Numbered from the stretch's first letter, positions 25,737-34,401 are shown. The stretch is 64,000 nucleotides of DNA from JAWWOL01 sp963797535 (GCA_963797535.1 CAWCPQ010000001.1:1302001-1366000); one strand, 5' to 3'. Numbers and translations are program-made. Notes: generated from the letters alone by a model not told the origin.

Positions 25737-25804
25737 GCCTCCGCGTACCATTTCTTGGTGGCTTCATCCCGGGTCGCGTACGGATCAGCGATGGAAGCAG
25801 TGCC

Positions 25805-27283
25805 ATGACGGTGTACGACGAGGTCGAGCTCGACGGCTTTGACGACCTCGAGGACCAGGCGTACGGCCCGCGGATCGACGCCGATCGGATGTCCGACGCG
25901 CTCGCCGTCTTCGCGGAGCTGGAGCGGCTGCCCGCCGAGCACCCGGACGCGGTCACGGTGCGACGGGCCACGGCGAAGATGTACAAGGAGCACAAGAAGC
26001 GCAACCGCAAGCAAGCCCGCGAGCACGTCAAGGCCAACGACGACGCGGTGACGGCAGCGACGGCGACCGCAGCCCCCGGCCGGATCGACGACGAGACCCA
26101 GGGCCTGGCGCTGACGACCGCCACCGCCGGGACCAGCGCCGGCACGCTGCTCAAAGCCCGCGCCTGCTACATCTGCAAGCAGCGCTACACCGAGGTGGAC
26201 GCGTTCTACCACCAGCTGTGCCCGGAGTGCGCCGCGATGAACCGGCAGCGCCGCGACGCCCGCACCGACCTGACCGGCAGGCGCGCCGTGCTCACCGGCG
26301 GCCGCGCCAAGATCGGCATGTACATCGCGCTGCGGCTGCTCCGGGACGGCGCGCACACGACGATCACGACCCGGTTTCCCGCCGACGCCGCCCGACGGTT
26401 CTCGGCGATGCCGGACGCCGCCGCGTGGCTGCACCGACTGCACATCGTCGGCATCGACCTGCGCGACCCGGCCCAGGTCATCGAGCTGACCGACGCTGTC
26501 GCCGCCGACGGGCCCCTGGACATCCTGATCAACAACGCCGCCCAGACCGTACGCCGCTCCCCCGGCTCCTACTCCCAGCTGATCGCGGCGGAGTCGGGAC
26601 CGATGCCGGAGATCCCCGGCAGGGTGACGATCCTGCAGGGCACGGACTCCCGCGAGCTGACCGCCGACGCGCTCAGTCCGCACGCGATGACGCCGCATGC
26701 CTTGACAGCACTGGCTTTGACGGCCGGTTCGGCTTCGCTGGAGCGGGTAGCGGACAACACCGCGATCGACGCCGGTGGCCTCGTACCCGACCTGGCGCCG
26801 GTCAACTCCTGGACCCAGCATGTGCAGGAAGTCGACCCGCTGGAGTTCCTCGAGGTCCAGCTCTGCAACATGACAGCGCCGTTCCTGCTGGTGTCGCGAC
26901 TGCGTCCTTCCCTTGCTGCGTCGGCATTCCGGCGCAAGTACGTCGTCAACGTCTCCGCCATGGAGGGCCAGTTCTCCCGCGGCTACAAAGGTCCCGGCCA
27001 CCCGCACACCAACATGGCCAAGGCCGCCCTGAACATGCTGACCCGTACCAGTGCCGCCGAGATGCTCGAGACCGACGGCATCCTGATGACCGCGGTCGAC
27101 ACCGGCTGGATCACCGACGAACGACCGCACCCGACCAAGGCCCGCCTGGCGGAGGAGGGCTTCCACGCCCCGCTCGACCTGGTCGACGGTGCTGCGCGGG
27201 TCTACGACCCGATCGTGCAGGGCGAGCTCGGCAACGACCTCTACGGCTGCTTCCTCAAGGACTACGCCAAGTCGCCCTGGTAA
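25805..27283 (+). CDS. SDR-fold protein with N-terminal zinc knuckle and no canonical catalytic Tyr
   Basis: 492-aa protein in three parts. Residues 1-115 are charged and helical (YKEHKKRNRKQAREHVKAND). A Cys4 zinc knuckle follows: CYICKQRY then LCPECAAM. The rest is a Rossmann SDR domain with VLTGGRAKIGMYIALRLL and ILINNAAQT. The usual YxxxK is replaced: after NVSAMEGQFSRGYKGPGH the Lys lies in HTNMAKAALNM, with Thr at the Tyr position. A 100-residue insertion follows the NNA motif. Classical dehydrogenase activity is therefore doubtful. It is an isolated gene with weak ribosome site, far from known pathways. Confidence 0.75.
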   Translation: MTVYDEVELDGFDDLEDQAYGPRIDADRMSDALAVFAELERLPAEHPDAVTVRRATAKMYKEHKKRNRKQAREHVKANDDAVTAATATAAPGRIDDETQGLALTTATAGTSAGTLLKARACYICKQRYTEVDAFYHQLCPECAAMNRQRRDARTDLTGRRAVLTGGRAKIGMYIALRLLRDGAHTTITTRFPADAARRFSAMPDAAAWLHRLHIVGIDLRDPAQVIELTDAVAADGPLDILINNAAQTVRRSPGSYSQLIAAESGPMPEIPGRVTILQGTDSRELTADALSPHAMTPHALTALALTAGSASLERVADNTAIDAGGLVPDLAPVNSWTQHVQEVDPLEFLEVQLCNMTAPFLLVSRLRPSLAASAFRRKYVVNVSAMEGQFSRGYKGPGHPHTNMAKAALNMLTRTSAAEMLETDGILMTAVDTGWITDERPHPTKARLAEEGFHAPLDLVDGAARVYDPIVQGELGNDLYGCFLKDYAKSPW

Positions 27284-27507
27284 CCAGCGGCTTTCGGTCC
27301 ACCCAGCGGGCATCCGCGCCTCGCAGCGACCTATCGCAGACGCCACGCATTGCTCACCTCGCACAATCCAGGCGAAGTCGGGCGATCCACCGCTTAATCC
27401 CCGCAATTCGGCGGCGAATGCGCTACTGGCTGTAACGCTCCTGTCGACACAGCGCTTTCCTCGTCGAGTGCGCGGTTTGTCCCCGCACGTCGCTTTCTGA
27501 TCGACCC

Positions 27508-27536
27508 TTGCGATGGGTTCTCGCTGTGGCTAGCGT
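27508..27536 (+). promoter_or_regulatory. Sigma-70-like promoter for the beta-helix gene
   Basis: TTGCGA (27508-27513) and TAGCGT (27531-27536) are separated by exactly 17 bases. The start codon at 27579 follows with GGGAG at 27566-27570. The 295 bases between the SDR-type gene and this one hold no other recognisable feature. Confidence 0.5.
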
Positions 27537-27578
27537 TCCGCTCGCTCAGCCGAGTCCCATCCAGACGGGAGCACCTCC

Positions 27579-28736
27579 ATGCGCACAGCACGAACCATGG
27601 CGGTCCTGACCACCGGCACGACGCTCGTCCTCGCCCCGGCCATGACCTCCGCCGCCCACGCCGTCACCCCGCACCCGCCGAGCATCGTCTACGTCGACGA
27701 CTCCGGGCCGGGGCACTGCGGCGGCAAGGCGATGTACCGCACGATCACCGGCGGCGTCGCGGCCGTCGCCGCAGGCGGCACCGTCAAGGTCTGCGGAGGC
27801 ACGTACCACGAGGACGTCCTGGTGAACAAGAGCATCACCCTGGTCGGCGAGAACGCCGTCGTGTCCCCGGACGCCGGCGACTCGACCTTCCTGACCGGGC
27901 CGACCGGAGGCAACAACGCCTTCACCGTCACCGCGCCCGGCGTGGTGATCCACAACTTCACGGTACGGGACGCCACCGGTGACGGCATCCTGCTGCTCGG
28001 CGACCACGGTGCGATCACGCACGTACGCGCCCTGCACAACGGCATCAACGGCATCAACGTCGACGGCAGCTCGTACTCCGAGATCCGCGACAACACGCTC
28101 ACGCACAACAACGGCGGCATCGAGCTGGCCAACGACCCGCTGGCGGCCGGCATTGACCTTCCGGGGGTCAGCGGCACTGCCGCGTACAACCGGATCGAGG
28201 ACAACACCGTCACCGACAACCCGGCAGCCTGCGCGATCTACCTGGTCGACCACGCCGGCAGCGACACCCCCGGTGACTGGCGCGGCATCCACGACAACCT
28301 CATTCGTGGCAACTACGTCGTGCGCAACGCCTTGCAGGGCTTCGGGGCCGGCGTGCTGCTGGCGACCCCGGTGCCCGGCGGCGCCGTCTACAACAACCGC
28401 ATCCAGGGCAACACCATCTCGACAAACGGCCTGCCGGGAGTCTCGCTGCACAGCCACCTTCCCGGCCAGGACCTCAACGGCAACGTGGTGTACGGCAACG
28501 CGATCGGGACGAACAACATCCTCGGGTTGGAGACGCAGGACAGTGAGACCACCGGCGTCTTCGTCGGCACCCACGACCCGGTCACCATCACGGTGCAAGG
28601 CAACCGCATCTTCGACAACCACTACGGAGTTTTCACTGCCGGGCCGGTGACCCTCCTGCACGTGGCGCACAACAAGTTCACCAATGTCGACGTGCACGTG
28701 GCCGGCATTCCGGAGTGGGTCGAACCCGCGGAGTAG
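27579..28736 (+). CDS. Secreted right-handed parallel beta-helix protein
   Basis: 385-aa exported protein. A signal peptide (TMAVLTTGTTLVLAPAMTSAAHA) precedes a chain of parallel beta-helix repeats with regularly placed Asn and Gly: GDGILLLGDHGAITHVRALH, NGINGINVDGSSYSEIRDN, TLTHNNGGIELAN, NRIEDNTVTDNPAACAIY, NRIQGNTISTNGLPGVSLHS and NRIFDNHYGVFTAG. The start YVDDSGPGHCGGKAMYRTI resembles pectin-lyase-like/NosD surface proteins. Polysaccharide binding or cleavage is possible, but no catalytic residues can be assigned. Confidence 0.8.
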   Translation: MRTARTMAVLTTGTTLVLAPAMTSAAHAVTPHPPSIVYVDDSGPGHCGGKAMYRTITGGVAAVAAGGTVKVCGGTYHEDVLVNKSITLVGENAVVSPDAGDSTFLTGPTGGNNAFTVTAPGVVIHNFTVRDATGDGILLLGDHGAITHVRALHNGINGINVDGSSYSEIRDNTLTHNNGGIELANDPLAAGIDLPGVSGTAAYNRIEDNTVTDNPAACAIYLVDHAGSDTPGDWRGIHDNLIRGNYVVRNALQGFGAGVLLATPVPGGAVYNNRIQGNTISTNGLPGVSLHSHLPGQDLNGNVVYGNAIGTNNILGLETQDSETTGVFVGTHDPVTITVQGNRIFDNHYGVFTAGPVTLLHVAHNKFTNVDVHVAGIPEWVEPAE

Positions 28737-28757
28737 AGGGGCGGGGGGCCGGGGGGC

Positions 28758-28783
28758 GGCCCCAGCGGTCAACCGCTGGGGCC
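28758..28783. terminator. 12-bp bidirectional terminator hairpin overlapping a gene end
   Basis: GGCCCCAGCGGT and ACCGCTGGGGCC pair perfectly around CA. It lies between the convergent beta-helix and flavin reductase genes and also encodes the last residues (GPSG) and stop of the reductase. Confidence 0.8.
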
Positions 28784-29467
28784 GAACCGCTCGACCTTGA
28801 TGACCGTCGCCGGCACGCCGAGGCCGGTCAACAGCTGCGTGGCCGCTTCGGCGAAAACCGCTGAGCCGCAGACGAAGTAGGTGGCTCCGTCGGTCAGCAG
28901 CGGCACCAGGTCGGCAGCGGTGAGCCGACCCGTGGGACGCGCCGGCGGCACGGTCTGCTCGCGGGTGATGGCGATCACTGCGCCCGCAGCGGCGAGCTCC
29001 TCGACATAAGGCATCTCGCCTCGGGTACGCGCGGAAACGGCGAGGCGCAACATCTCCGAGGTGCCGGCCTCCCAGGCGTAGCGGGCCATCGACACGAACG
29101 GCACCACACCCGTACCGCCGCCGACGCAGACCGCGGGAGTCGTGCCGTCCCAGATGAACCAGCCGCCGATCGGTCCGCGGACCTCGAGCTCGTCACCGGG
29201 CTGGACCAGGTCGGCGAGGTAGCCGGAGACCTCACCGTCGTCGAGGCGCTCGATGCCGAGCTCCAGCAGCGGATCCGTTGGTGAGGAGGCGATCGAGTAC
29301 GAGCGCGACGCGGTGTAGCCATCATCGGCGGTGAGCCGCACCACGTAGTGCTGGCCGGGAATGTGGGTCTGCTTCGCCGCGAGCTCGAGGCGAAGCATCA
29401 CCAGTCGCGGGCTCGCGTGCATGGTCGAGCGCACGCTGGCCGTCTGCCAGACGGTCGGCTCAATCAC
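28769..29467 (-). CDS. FAD/NAD(P)H ferredoxin-reductase-like electron donor
   Basis: About 232-aa reductase. The FAD domain has SRSYSIASSPTD (the RxYS flavin site) and the NAD(P) domain GGGTGVVPFVSMARYAW, ending with YFVCGSAVFAEAAT. No iron-sulfur domain is present. The GTG at 29467 overlaps the end of the molybdenum oxidoreductase gene by eight bases, so the two are coupled; GTG at 29497 is an alternative start. It probably supplies electrons to that enzyme. Confidence 0.85.
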   Translation of the reverse strand: MIEPTVWQTASVRSTMHASPRLVMLRLELAAKQTHIPGQHYVVRLTADDGYTASRSYSIASSPTDPLLELGIERLDDGEVSGYLADLVQPGDELEVRGPIGGWFIWDGTTPAVCVGGGTGVVPFVSMARYAWEAGTSEMLRLAVSARTRGEMPYVEELAAAGAVIAITREQTVPPARPTGRLTAADLVPLLTDGATYFVCGSAVFAEAATQLLTGLGVPATVIKVERFGPSG

Positions 29468-30072
29468 CCTGGTAACGCTGCTCTTTCCACGGATCACCGC
29501 GATCGTGGTAGCCGTTCTGCTCCCAGAACCCCGGCTGGTCGTGGTCGAGGAAGGTCAGCCGGGTGACCCACTTGGCGCTCTTCCAGAAGTACAGGTGGGG
29601 CACGAGCAGCCGCACCGGCCCGCCGTGCTCCGGCGTGAGTGGCTTTCCTTCGTGGTCCCAGGCAATCCACGCCTTGCCGTACTGCAAGTCCTCGAGTCGG
29701 CAGGTTGGTGGTGTAGCCGGTGGTCGACGTCGCGAGCACGTGCGTCGCCGTGCCCAGGGGCTGCGCCACCTCGAGCAGCTCGTCGACACTGACTCCGGTG
29801 AAGTTGGTGCCCAGCTTGGACCACGTGGTCACGCAGTGGATGTCGCCCTCGTACTGCGATTGCGGCAGTGCGTGCATCTGTGCCCAGGTCCAGGTGCTCG
29901 GGTTGGCGACCAAGCCGTCGACGGTCATGGTCCAGTTCTCCGCGACGAGGCGCGGGGTGGCCTCGGCGGTCAGGACCGGCCAGCCGCTGCCCACGTCGTA
30001 CTGCCCGGGCGGCAGCCGAACGTCGTCCGGGCTGCGGTGGCGCCCAAGGAAACCGCGGGTGGGTCCAGCCAT
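29460..30072 (-). pseudogene. Sulfite-oxidase-family molybdopterin protein, frameshifted
   Basis: About 203 residues after correction. The N-terminal frame (ATG 30072) contains WTWAQMHALPQSQYEGDIHC with the Cys that binds Mo, then SKLGTNFTGV and STTGYTTNLP. A surplus base at 29697 moves the rest, LEDLQYGKAWIAWDHEGKPL then PHLYFWKSAKWVTRLTFLDH, into another frame ending at 29460. The protein lacks a Tat signal, so a cytoplasmic MsrP/YedY-like reductase or oxidase with the adjacent flavin reductase is likely. Like moaA, it depends on molybdenum cofactor and is broken by a single base. Confidence 0.85.
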
Positions 30073-30144
30073 GGCCTCACGCTAGCAGCGACCGAAAGCG
30101 AGGGGAACCACGGGCGTTGACCACCGCTTGCGCAGCCCCGGCCC

Positions 30145-30169
30145 AAGTGATATCAATGTGATATCACTT
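30145..30169. promoter_or_regulatory. Perfect 25-bp palindromic operator upstream of the SPFH operon
   Basis: AAGTGATATCA and TGATATCACTT flank ATG, an 11-base perfect inverted repeat that is AT-rich in GC-rich surroundings. It lies 27-51 bases upstream of the GTG start, over the probable promoter. The operon's second gene encodes a ribbon-helix-helix protein, a good candidate to bind it. Confidence 0.75.
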
Positions 30170-30195
30170 AATCCGCTCTTCCCAGGAGGCGCCCC

Positions 30196-31110
30196 GTGAC
30201 CGCCATTCAGGATTCTGCACCGGTGAAGGCAGTCCCGGTCGGACACGAAGGTGCCAGGGTGGTGATCGAGGAGCGGCCGGCCCGCAACCTCGGTGGCGGC
30301 CTCGGCATCGTCCTGCTCCTGCTCAGCATCGCCGGAGTGGTCGGTGCAGCCGTCAGCCCGGTCCAGGCGTGGATCGTGCTCCCGCTTGTGCTTGTGGCGG
30401 TGCTGGCGCTGTCCCTCGTCATCGTGCAGCCCGGCCAGACCAGCGTGATCCAGTTCTTCGGCCGCTACGTCGGCACGATCCGCCGGCCCGGCCTGTCCTG
30501 GGTGATCCCGCTGACGACCCGCAAGTCAATCAGCGTCCGAGTCCGCAACTTCGAGACCAACCACCTCAAGGTCAACGACGCCGACGGCAATCCGGTCGAG
30601 ATCGCCGCCATCGTGGTCTGGCAGGTCGCCGACACCTCGCGCGCGGTCTACGCCGTCGACAACTACCTCAACTTCGTCTCCGTTCAGGCTGAGTCCGCTC
30701 TGCGCCACGTCGCCACCACGCACCCCTACGACAACGCCAACGAGAGCGGCACCTCCCTGCGCGGCTCGACCGAGATCGTCGCCGCCGAGCTGGCCGCCGA
30801 GGTCGCGCAGCGGGTGCTCCTGGCCGGGGTCGAGATCGTCGAGGTCCGGATCAGCCACCTGGCCTACGCACCCGAGATCGCCCAGGCAATGCTGCGCCGT
30901 CAGCAGGCCAACGCCGTGGTTGCCGCGCGGTCACGGATCGTCGAGGGATCCGTCGGCATGGTTGAGATGGCCCTGCAGCGGATGAGCGAACGCGGCATCG
31001 TCGAGCTGGACGAGGAACGCAAGGCTGCGATGGTCAGCAACCTGATGGTGGTGCTCTGCGGCGACCAGCCCGCCTCGCCGATCGTCAACGCCGGCTCGCT
31101 CTACACGTGA
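30196..31110 (+). CDS. SPFH/band 7 membrane protein
   Basis: 304-aa stomatin/flotillin-like protein. Two hydrophobic segments (GGGLGIVLLLLSIAGVVGAA and WIVLPLVLVAVLALSLVIV) precede the SPFH domain: QPGQTSVIQFFGRYVGTIRR, GLSWVIPLTTRKSISVRVRN, then LAAEVAQRVLLAGVEIVEVR and a coiled C-terminal helix. Such proteins form membrane microdomain scaffolds. GTG at 30196 has CAGGAGG upstream. The stop overlaps the start of the ribbon-helix-helix gene (GTGA). Confidence 0.88.
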   Translation: MTAIQDSAPVKAVPVGHEGARVVIEERPARNLGGGLGIVLLLLSIAGVVGAAVSPVQAWIVLPLVLVAVLALSLVIVQPGQTSVIQFFGRYVGTIRRPGLSWVIPLTTRKSISVRVRNFETNHLKVNDADGNPVEIAAIVVWQVADTSRAVYAVDNYLNFVSVQAESALRHVATTHPYDNANESGTSLRGSTEIVAAELAAEVAQRVLLAGVEIVEVRISHLAYAPEIAQAMLRRQQANAVVAARSRIVEGSVGMVEMALQRMSERGIVELDEERKAAMVSNLMVVLCGDQPASPIVNAGSLYT

Positions 31111-31304
31111 GTCAGGAGCGCAAGAACGTCCTGCTCCGGATCGATCCGGAGGTGCACGACGCGCTCGCCCGATGGGCCACGGACGAGCTGCGCAGCGTCA
31201 ACGCGCACATCGAGATGCTGCTGCGGCAGGCGCTGGCCGGCGCGGGGCGGATGCCCAAGCACACCGCTCCCCTGCCCCGGCGTGGCCGCCCCCCGACGAT
31301 CTGA
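31107..31304 (+). CDS. Ribbon-helix-helix (Arc-like) DNA-binding protein
   Basis: 65-aa protein. The N-terminal strand KNVLLRIDPEVHDALARWA followed by ELRSVNAHIEMLLRQALA is a typical Arc/MetJ ribbon-helix-helix fold, with a basic Pro-rich tail. It is translationally coupled to the SPFH gene and is probably the autoregulator acting at the palindrome at 30145-30169. There is no toxin-like partner, so a toxin-antitoxin reading is not favoured. Confidence 0.8.
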   Translation: MSQERKNVLLRIDPEVHDALARWATDELRSVNAHIEMLLRQALAGAGRMPKHTAPLPRRGRPPTI

Positions 31305-31335
31305 GAAACGCCAGGGCGATGTGCGCGCGATGACG

Positions 31336-32376
31336 TCAGTTGCGGGTGGAACCGCGGCGCACCAGGGCCCACTGCGGCTCGGAGATCACCACGGTCGGGT
31401 CGAGCACCGCGCGGGTCAGCTCGCGGCCCTGGTCGTACAGCGACTGCTCGATCGTGGTCAGCCCGGCCGTGGTCGCGGCGGCTGAACCGTCCCAGCCGGT
31501 GATGGACAGCTGTTGCGGTACGGCGAACCCGCGCTCCCGTGCGGCAGTCAGTGCGCCGAAGGCGAGCTCGTCGCTCATCGCCATGATCGCGTCGGGCGGG
31601 TCGGCACCCGCGAGCAGGTCGGACACGGCGTGCACCGCCTCGGCCTGGCTGTTACGGGACTGAACCGTGACCCGTACGGACTCCCACGGAACACCGGCTG
31701 CCAGGCACCAGTCCCGCGCGCCGGCCAGCCGGTTGCGGGTCACCGGGTAGGCCGCCTCATCGGGGTCGGGGCCGACCAGCAGCTCCGGGCGCTGGGCCCG
31801 GCGGAACGGCAGTGACAGCACGACCAGTGAGCGCGCGCCGGCGAACGCAGCCTCGGTGATGACCTGGCCGGCAGCCCGGTCGTCCATCGAGACGAACTGC
31901 ACGCCGGGGGTGCGCGGTCCGCCGAGAATCCCTGCCGGTACGCCGGACTCGACCACGGCCGCCAGCACGGGGTCGCCATCGGGCTGGGTCCACAGCAGCA
32001 GCGCGTCGACAGCCGCCGACGTCACGACCTGGACCGGATTGTCCTGGTAGACCGACAGCAGGCTGATGCCCAGCCGCTCCTCGCCGCAGACCGTCGCGAC
32101 GCCGGCCAGGAAGCGGTTGGCGGCAAGGTCCTCGAAGGCGTAGGTCAACGGCTCGCTGAGCACGACCCCGATCGTGCCGAACCTGCCCTGTCGCAGTGAC
32201 CGCGCCGCCGGGTTGGGCCCGGTGTAGCCCAGTCGTGCCGCCGACTCGAGGACCCGCAGCCGGGTCGCAGCGGCGACCCGCTCGGGCTGGTTGTACGCGT
32301 AGGACACCGTCATCGGCGACACCTGAGCGTCACGGGCCACCTGGGCGATCGTGACCCGGGCCGGGGGGTTCTTCAC
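31336..32376 (-). CDS. LacI-family transcriptional regulator
   Basis: 346-aa regulator. The N-terminal LacI helix-turn-helix is TIAQVARDAQVSPMTVSYAY with the hinge helix NPAARSLRQGRFGTIGVVLS; a periplasmic-binding-like effector domain follows (ISITGWDGSAAATTAGLTTI form, ending near residue 340). GTG at 32376 places the HTH at the usual position; the longer frame from 32415 overlaps the divergent MFS gene. It should control that transporter gene, whose start lies 23 bases away; the inducer is unknown. Confidence 0.88.
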   Translation of the reverse strand: MKNPPARVTIAQVARDAQVSPMTVSYAYNQPERVAAATRLRVLESAARLGYTGPNPAARSLRQGRFGTIGVVLSEPLTYAFEDLAANRFLAGVATVCGEERLGISLLSVYQDNPVQVVTSAAVDALLLWTQPDGDPVLAAVVESGVPAGILGGPRTPGVQFVSMDDRAAGQVITEAAFAGARSLVVLSLPFRRAQRPELLVGPDPDEAAYPVTRNRLAGARDWCLAAGVPWESVRVTVQSRNSQAEAVHAVSDLLAGADPPDAIMAMSDELAFGALTAARERGFAVPQQLSITGWDGSAAATTAGLTTIEQSLYDQGRELTRAVLDPTVVISEPQWALVRRGSTRN

Positions 32377-32399
32377 AGCCGCATCATCTCCTGTGTATC

Positions 32400-33641
32400 G
32401 TGACACATGTGACAACGCTCCGCGCGCTCCCCCGTCGAACCCTGGCCGGCCTGGCCACGCTGTCGGCAGCCGCGTTCATCGCCGTCACCACCGAGACCAT
32501 GCCGACCGGACTGCTGCCGCAGATCAGCGCGGGACTCGGCGTCAGCCAGGCCAGGGCCGGTTGGCTGATCGGCGTCTACGCCCTCGTGGTCGCGCTCGGA
32601 TCCGTACCGCTGGCCATCGCGACGAGTCGCGTACCCCGTAAAGCACTGATCATGTTCACGCTGACGGCGTACGGGAGCAGCAGCATCCTCGTGACCGTGA
32701 CCAGCTCGTTCCCCGTGGCACTGTCCGCCCGAGCCATCGGCGGCGTTGGTCACGCACTGTTCTTCGCCGTGGCCTCTGCCTACGCCACGCGGCTTGTCCC
32801 CCCACACCTCGTGGGCAGGGCCACGGCGATCATCCAGACCGGCGGATCACTCGCGCTGGTGGCCGGAGTGCCGATCGGGACGGCCATCGGGCTGTCCCTG
32901 GGCTGGCGGGCCGCCTTCCTGGTGCTGGCCGCGGCCGCCCTGCTGCTGATGATCCCGGCCAGCAAGCTGCTGCCGTCCGTTGCCTCATCGGAGCCGGTCA
33001 CCTGGTCGCAGGCCGTGCGGGGCCTGCGAGCTCCGGGGCTGATCGCGATCGCCGCGGTGTGCGTCGTCTCCTTCGCCGCCCACTACAGCGCCTACACCTA
33101 CATCTCTCCGCTGCTGACCCGCGGAGGCATCGGCACCACCCGGATCTCCGCCGTGCTCCTGCTCTTCGGCTTCGGCGGTGTGGTTGGGGTGTGGCTGTCC
33201 GGCATGGCGGCCGACCGCCGCCCCGAGCGGGCGCTGATCGCCGCGTTCGTCGCCCTGCCGATCGGTCTGGCCGTGCTCGCCGCCTCCAGCGGCCTGCCGT
33301 CCGCCACGATCATCGCGGCCGTCGTCTGGTCGATGGCGTTCGTCACGACGCCGACGCTGATCATGACCGCCGCGCTGCGTGCAGGGCACCGCCAGCCCGA
33401 CATGGCGGCTGCCATGGTCAACTCGGCCTGCAACCTCGGCATCGCCAGCGGTGCGGTCGCCGGCGGCGTCGCGCTGACCCACCTCGGCCTCGGCTCCACC
33501 CCACTGTTGGCCTCGGGCCTGTTCCTCGGCGCCCTCTACCTCGTCGTCAACAACCGCGGTGCCTTCGCGTTGCCGGAGGTCTCCGCGAGCCGGGCGCCGA
33601 ACCAGCACGACCGGGAAGTCGTCAGCTCCAGCGCACTGTGA
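32400..33641 (+). CDS. MFS transporter (DHA1-type drug or sugar efflux)
   Basis: 413-aa transporter with 12 predicted membrane segments. The N-terminus TGLLPQISAGLGVSQARAGW then LIGVYALVVALGSVPLAI and the loop GRATAIIQTGGSLALVAG are characteristic of the AraJ/SotB-like DHA1 efflux group. GTG 32400 or GTG 32409 may be the start. The divergent LacI regulator suggests a sugar-like effector. The last 20 bases overlap the 3' end of the convergent mycothiol-type gene. Confidence 0.85.
   Translation: MTHVTTLRALPRRTLAGLATLSAAAFIAVTTETMPTGLLPQISAGLGVSQARAGWLIGVYALVVALGSVPLAIATSRVPRKALIMFTLTAYGSSSILVTVTSSFPVALSARAIGGVGHALFFAVASAYATRLVPPHLVGRATAIIQTGGSLALVAGVPIGTAIGLSLGWRAAFLVLAAAALLLMIPASKLLPSVASSEPVTWSQAVRGLRAPGLIAIAAVCVVSFAAHYSAYTYISPLLTRGGIGTTRISAVLLLFGFGGVVGVWLSGMAADRRPERALIAAFVALPIGLAVLAASSGLPSATIIAAVVWSMAFVTTPTLIMTAALRAGHRQPDMAAAMVNSACNLGIASGAVAGGVALTHLGLGSTPLLASGLFLGALYLVVNNRGAFALPEVSASRAPNQHDREVVSSSAL
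32404..32411. promoter_or_regulatory. CACATGTG dyad between and over the divergent LacI and MFS starts
   Basis: CACATGTG is the core of the imperfect palindrome TGACACATGTGACA. It lies at the very start of the MFS reading frame, 28-35 bases upstream of the LacI start. Binding there would block both genes. Candidate operator only. Confidence 0.35.
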
Positions 33642-34401
33642 CCAGCGAACGCCAGAGGTCCAGCAACGCAAGGTCGCCATCGAGCCGAATCCCCTGATCG
33701 GTAAGGGAAATCCGGTTCCACAGCAACGGATAAAGCTTGCCGACCGAGCCGCGGACGACCAGATCCGCGGCACGGCTCTCCCGTACGGTGACCGGCGGGT
33801 CAGCCGAGATCAGCACCGTCCAACGCGCGTCCGAGTCGTCAGGCGCGACCACAAGCGTGCGGGGTTCGACCGAGCGCAGCCGGCTGCTCGGGCGCGGCAG
33901 GAACCCGGTCAGCAGCTCGTCGATGCCGTCCTCGGCGATGGCGTCGGGTACGGGCGAGATCGTCGTGCCAGCAGCCAGCTGCGCGTCCATCCGGTGCACC
34001 GAGGTCTCGTGCAGCTGGCGCCTGGCCCAGAAGGCCACCGGGCTGGGTGCAGCCAGGAAGTACCAGCAGTCCAGGTCGCGCGGCGCTGCCCTCAGCGTCT
34101 CCACGAGCGTCCGGCATCCGTCGGCCACCCAGTCCGCGAGCCGGCCGTCCGGGGGTACGTCACCGAGCGAGGCGAGGCTGTCCCCCTCATCGTGGGCGCG
34201 CGTCGCCACGATGCTCGTCGCCCAGCGATGCACCTCCCCGACGTGCCTCAGCAGGTCGGCAACGGTCCACTCGGGGCAGCTCGGCACGGCGGCGTCGCTG
34301 CCGGCGCGTCGCGCCGAGTCGACCAGCAGCCGACCCTGGACGCTCAGCTCATCCAGCAGGACCGCCGGGTCGAGTCCCGGGTGGACCTGATCCGCAACCA
34401 T
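33622..34401 (-). CDS. Mycothiol-dependent maleylpyruvate isomerase-family (DinB-like) protein
   Basis: 259-aa member of the actinobacterial MDMPI family. The N-terminal four-helix metal-binding part has PSCPEWTVADLLRHVGEVHR with the first His, a second His in RRQLHETSVHRMDAQ, and a C-terminal SCP2-like part ending RISLTDQGIRLDGDLALLDL. Most family members have no known substrate; the fold acts with mycothiol. ATG at 34401 precedes the first helix properly. Convergent with and slightly overlapping the MFS gene. Confidence 0.85.
   Translation of the reverse strand: MVADQVHPGLDPAVLLDELSVQGRLLVDSARRAGSDAAVPSCPEWTVADLLRHVGEVHRWATSIVATRAHDEGDSLASLGDVPPDGRLADWVADGCRTLVETLRAAPRDLDCWYFLAAPSPVAFWARRQLHETSVHRMDAQLAAGTTISPVPDAIAEDGIDELLTGFLPRPSSRLRSVEPRTLVVAPDDSDARWTVLISADPPVTVRESRAADLVVRGSVGKLYPLLWNRISLTDQGIRLDGDLALLDLWRSLVTVRWS

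Noticed and set aside
24543..25751. A 402-codon frame running from upstream of moaA through it
   Set aside because: Its first 200 codons are antisense to tspO and it ends out of frame inside moaA; only the central MoaA N-terminal part is real.
30145..31304. Toxin-antitoxin module
   Set aside because: The RHH protein could be an antitoxin, but its partner is a 304-residue SPFH membrane protein, not a toxin fold.
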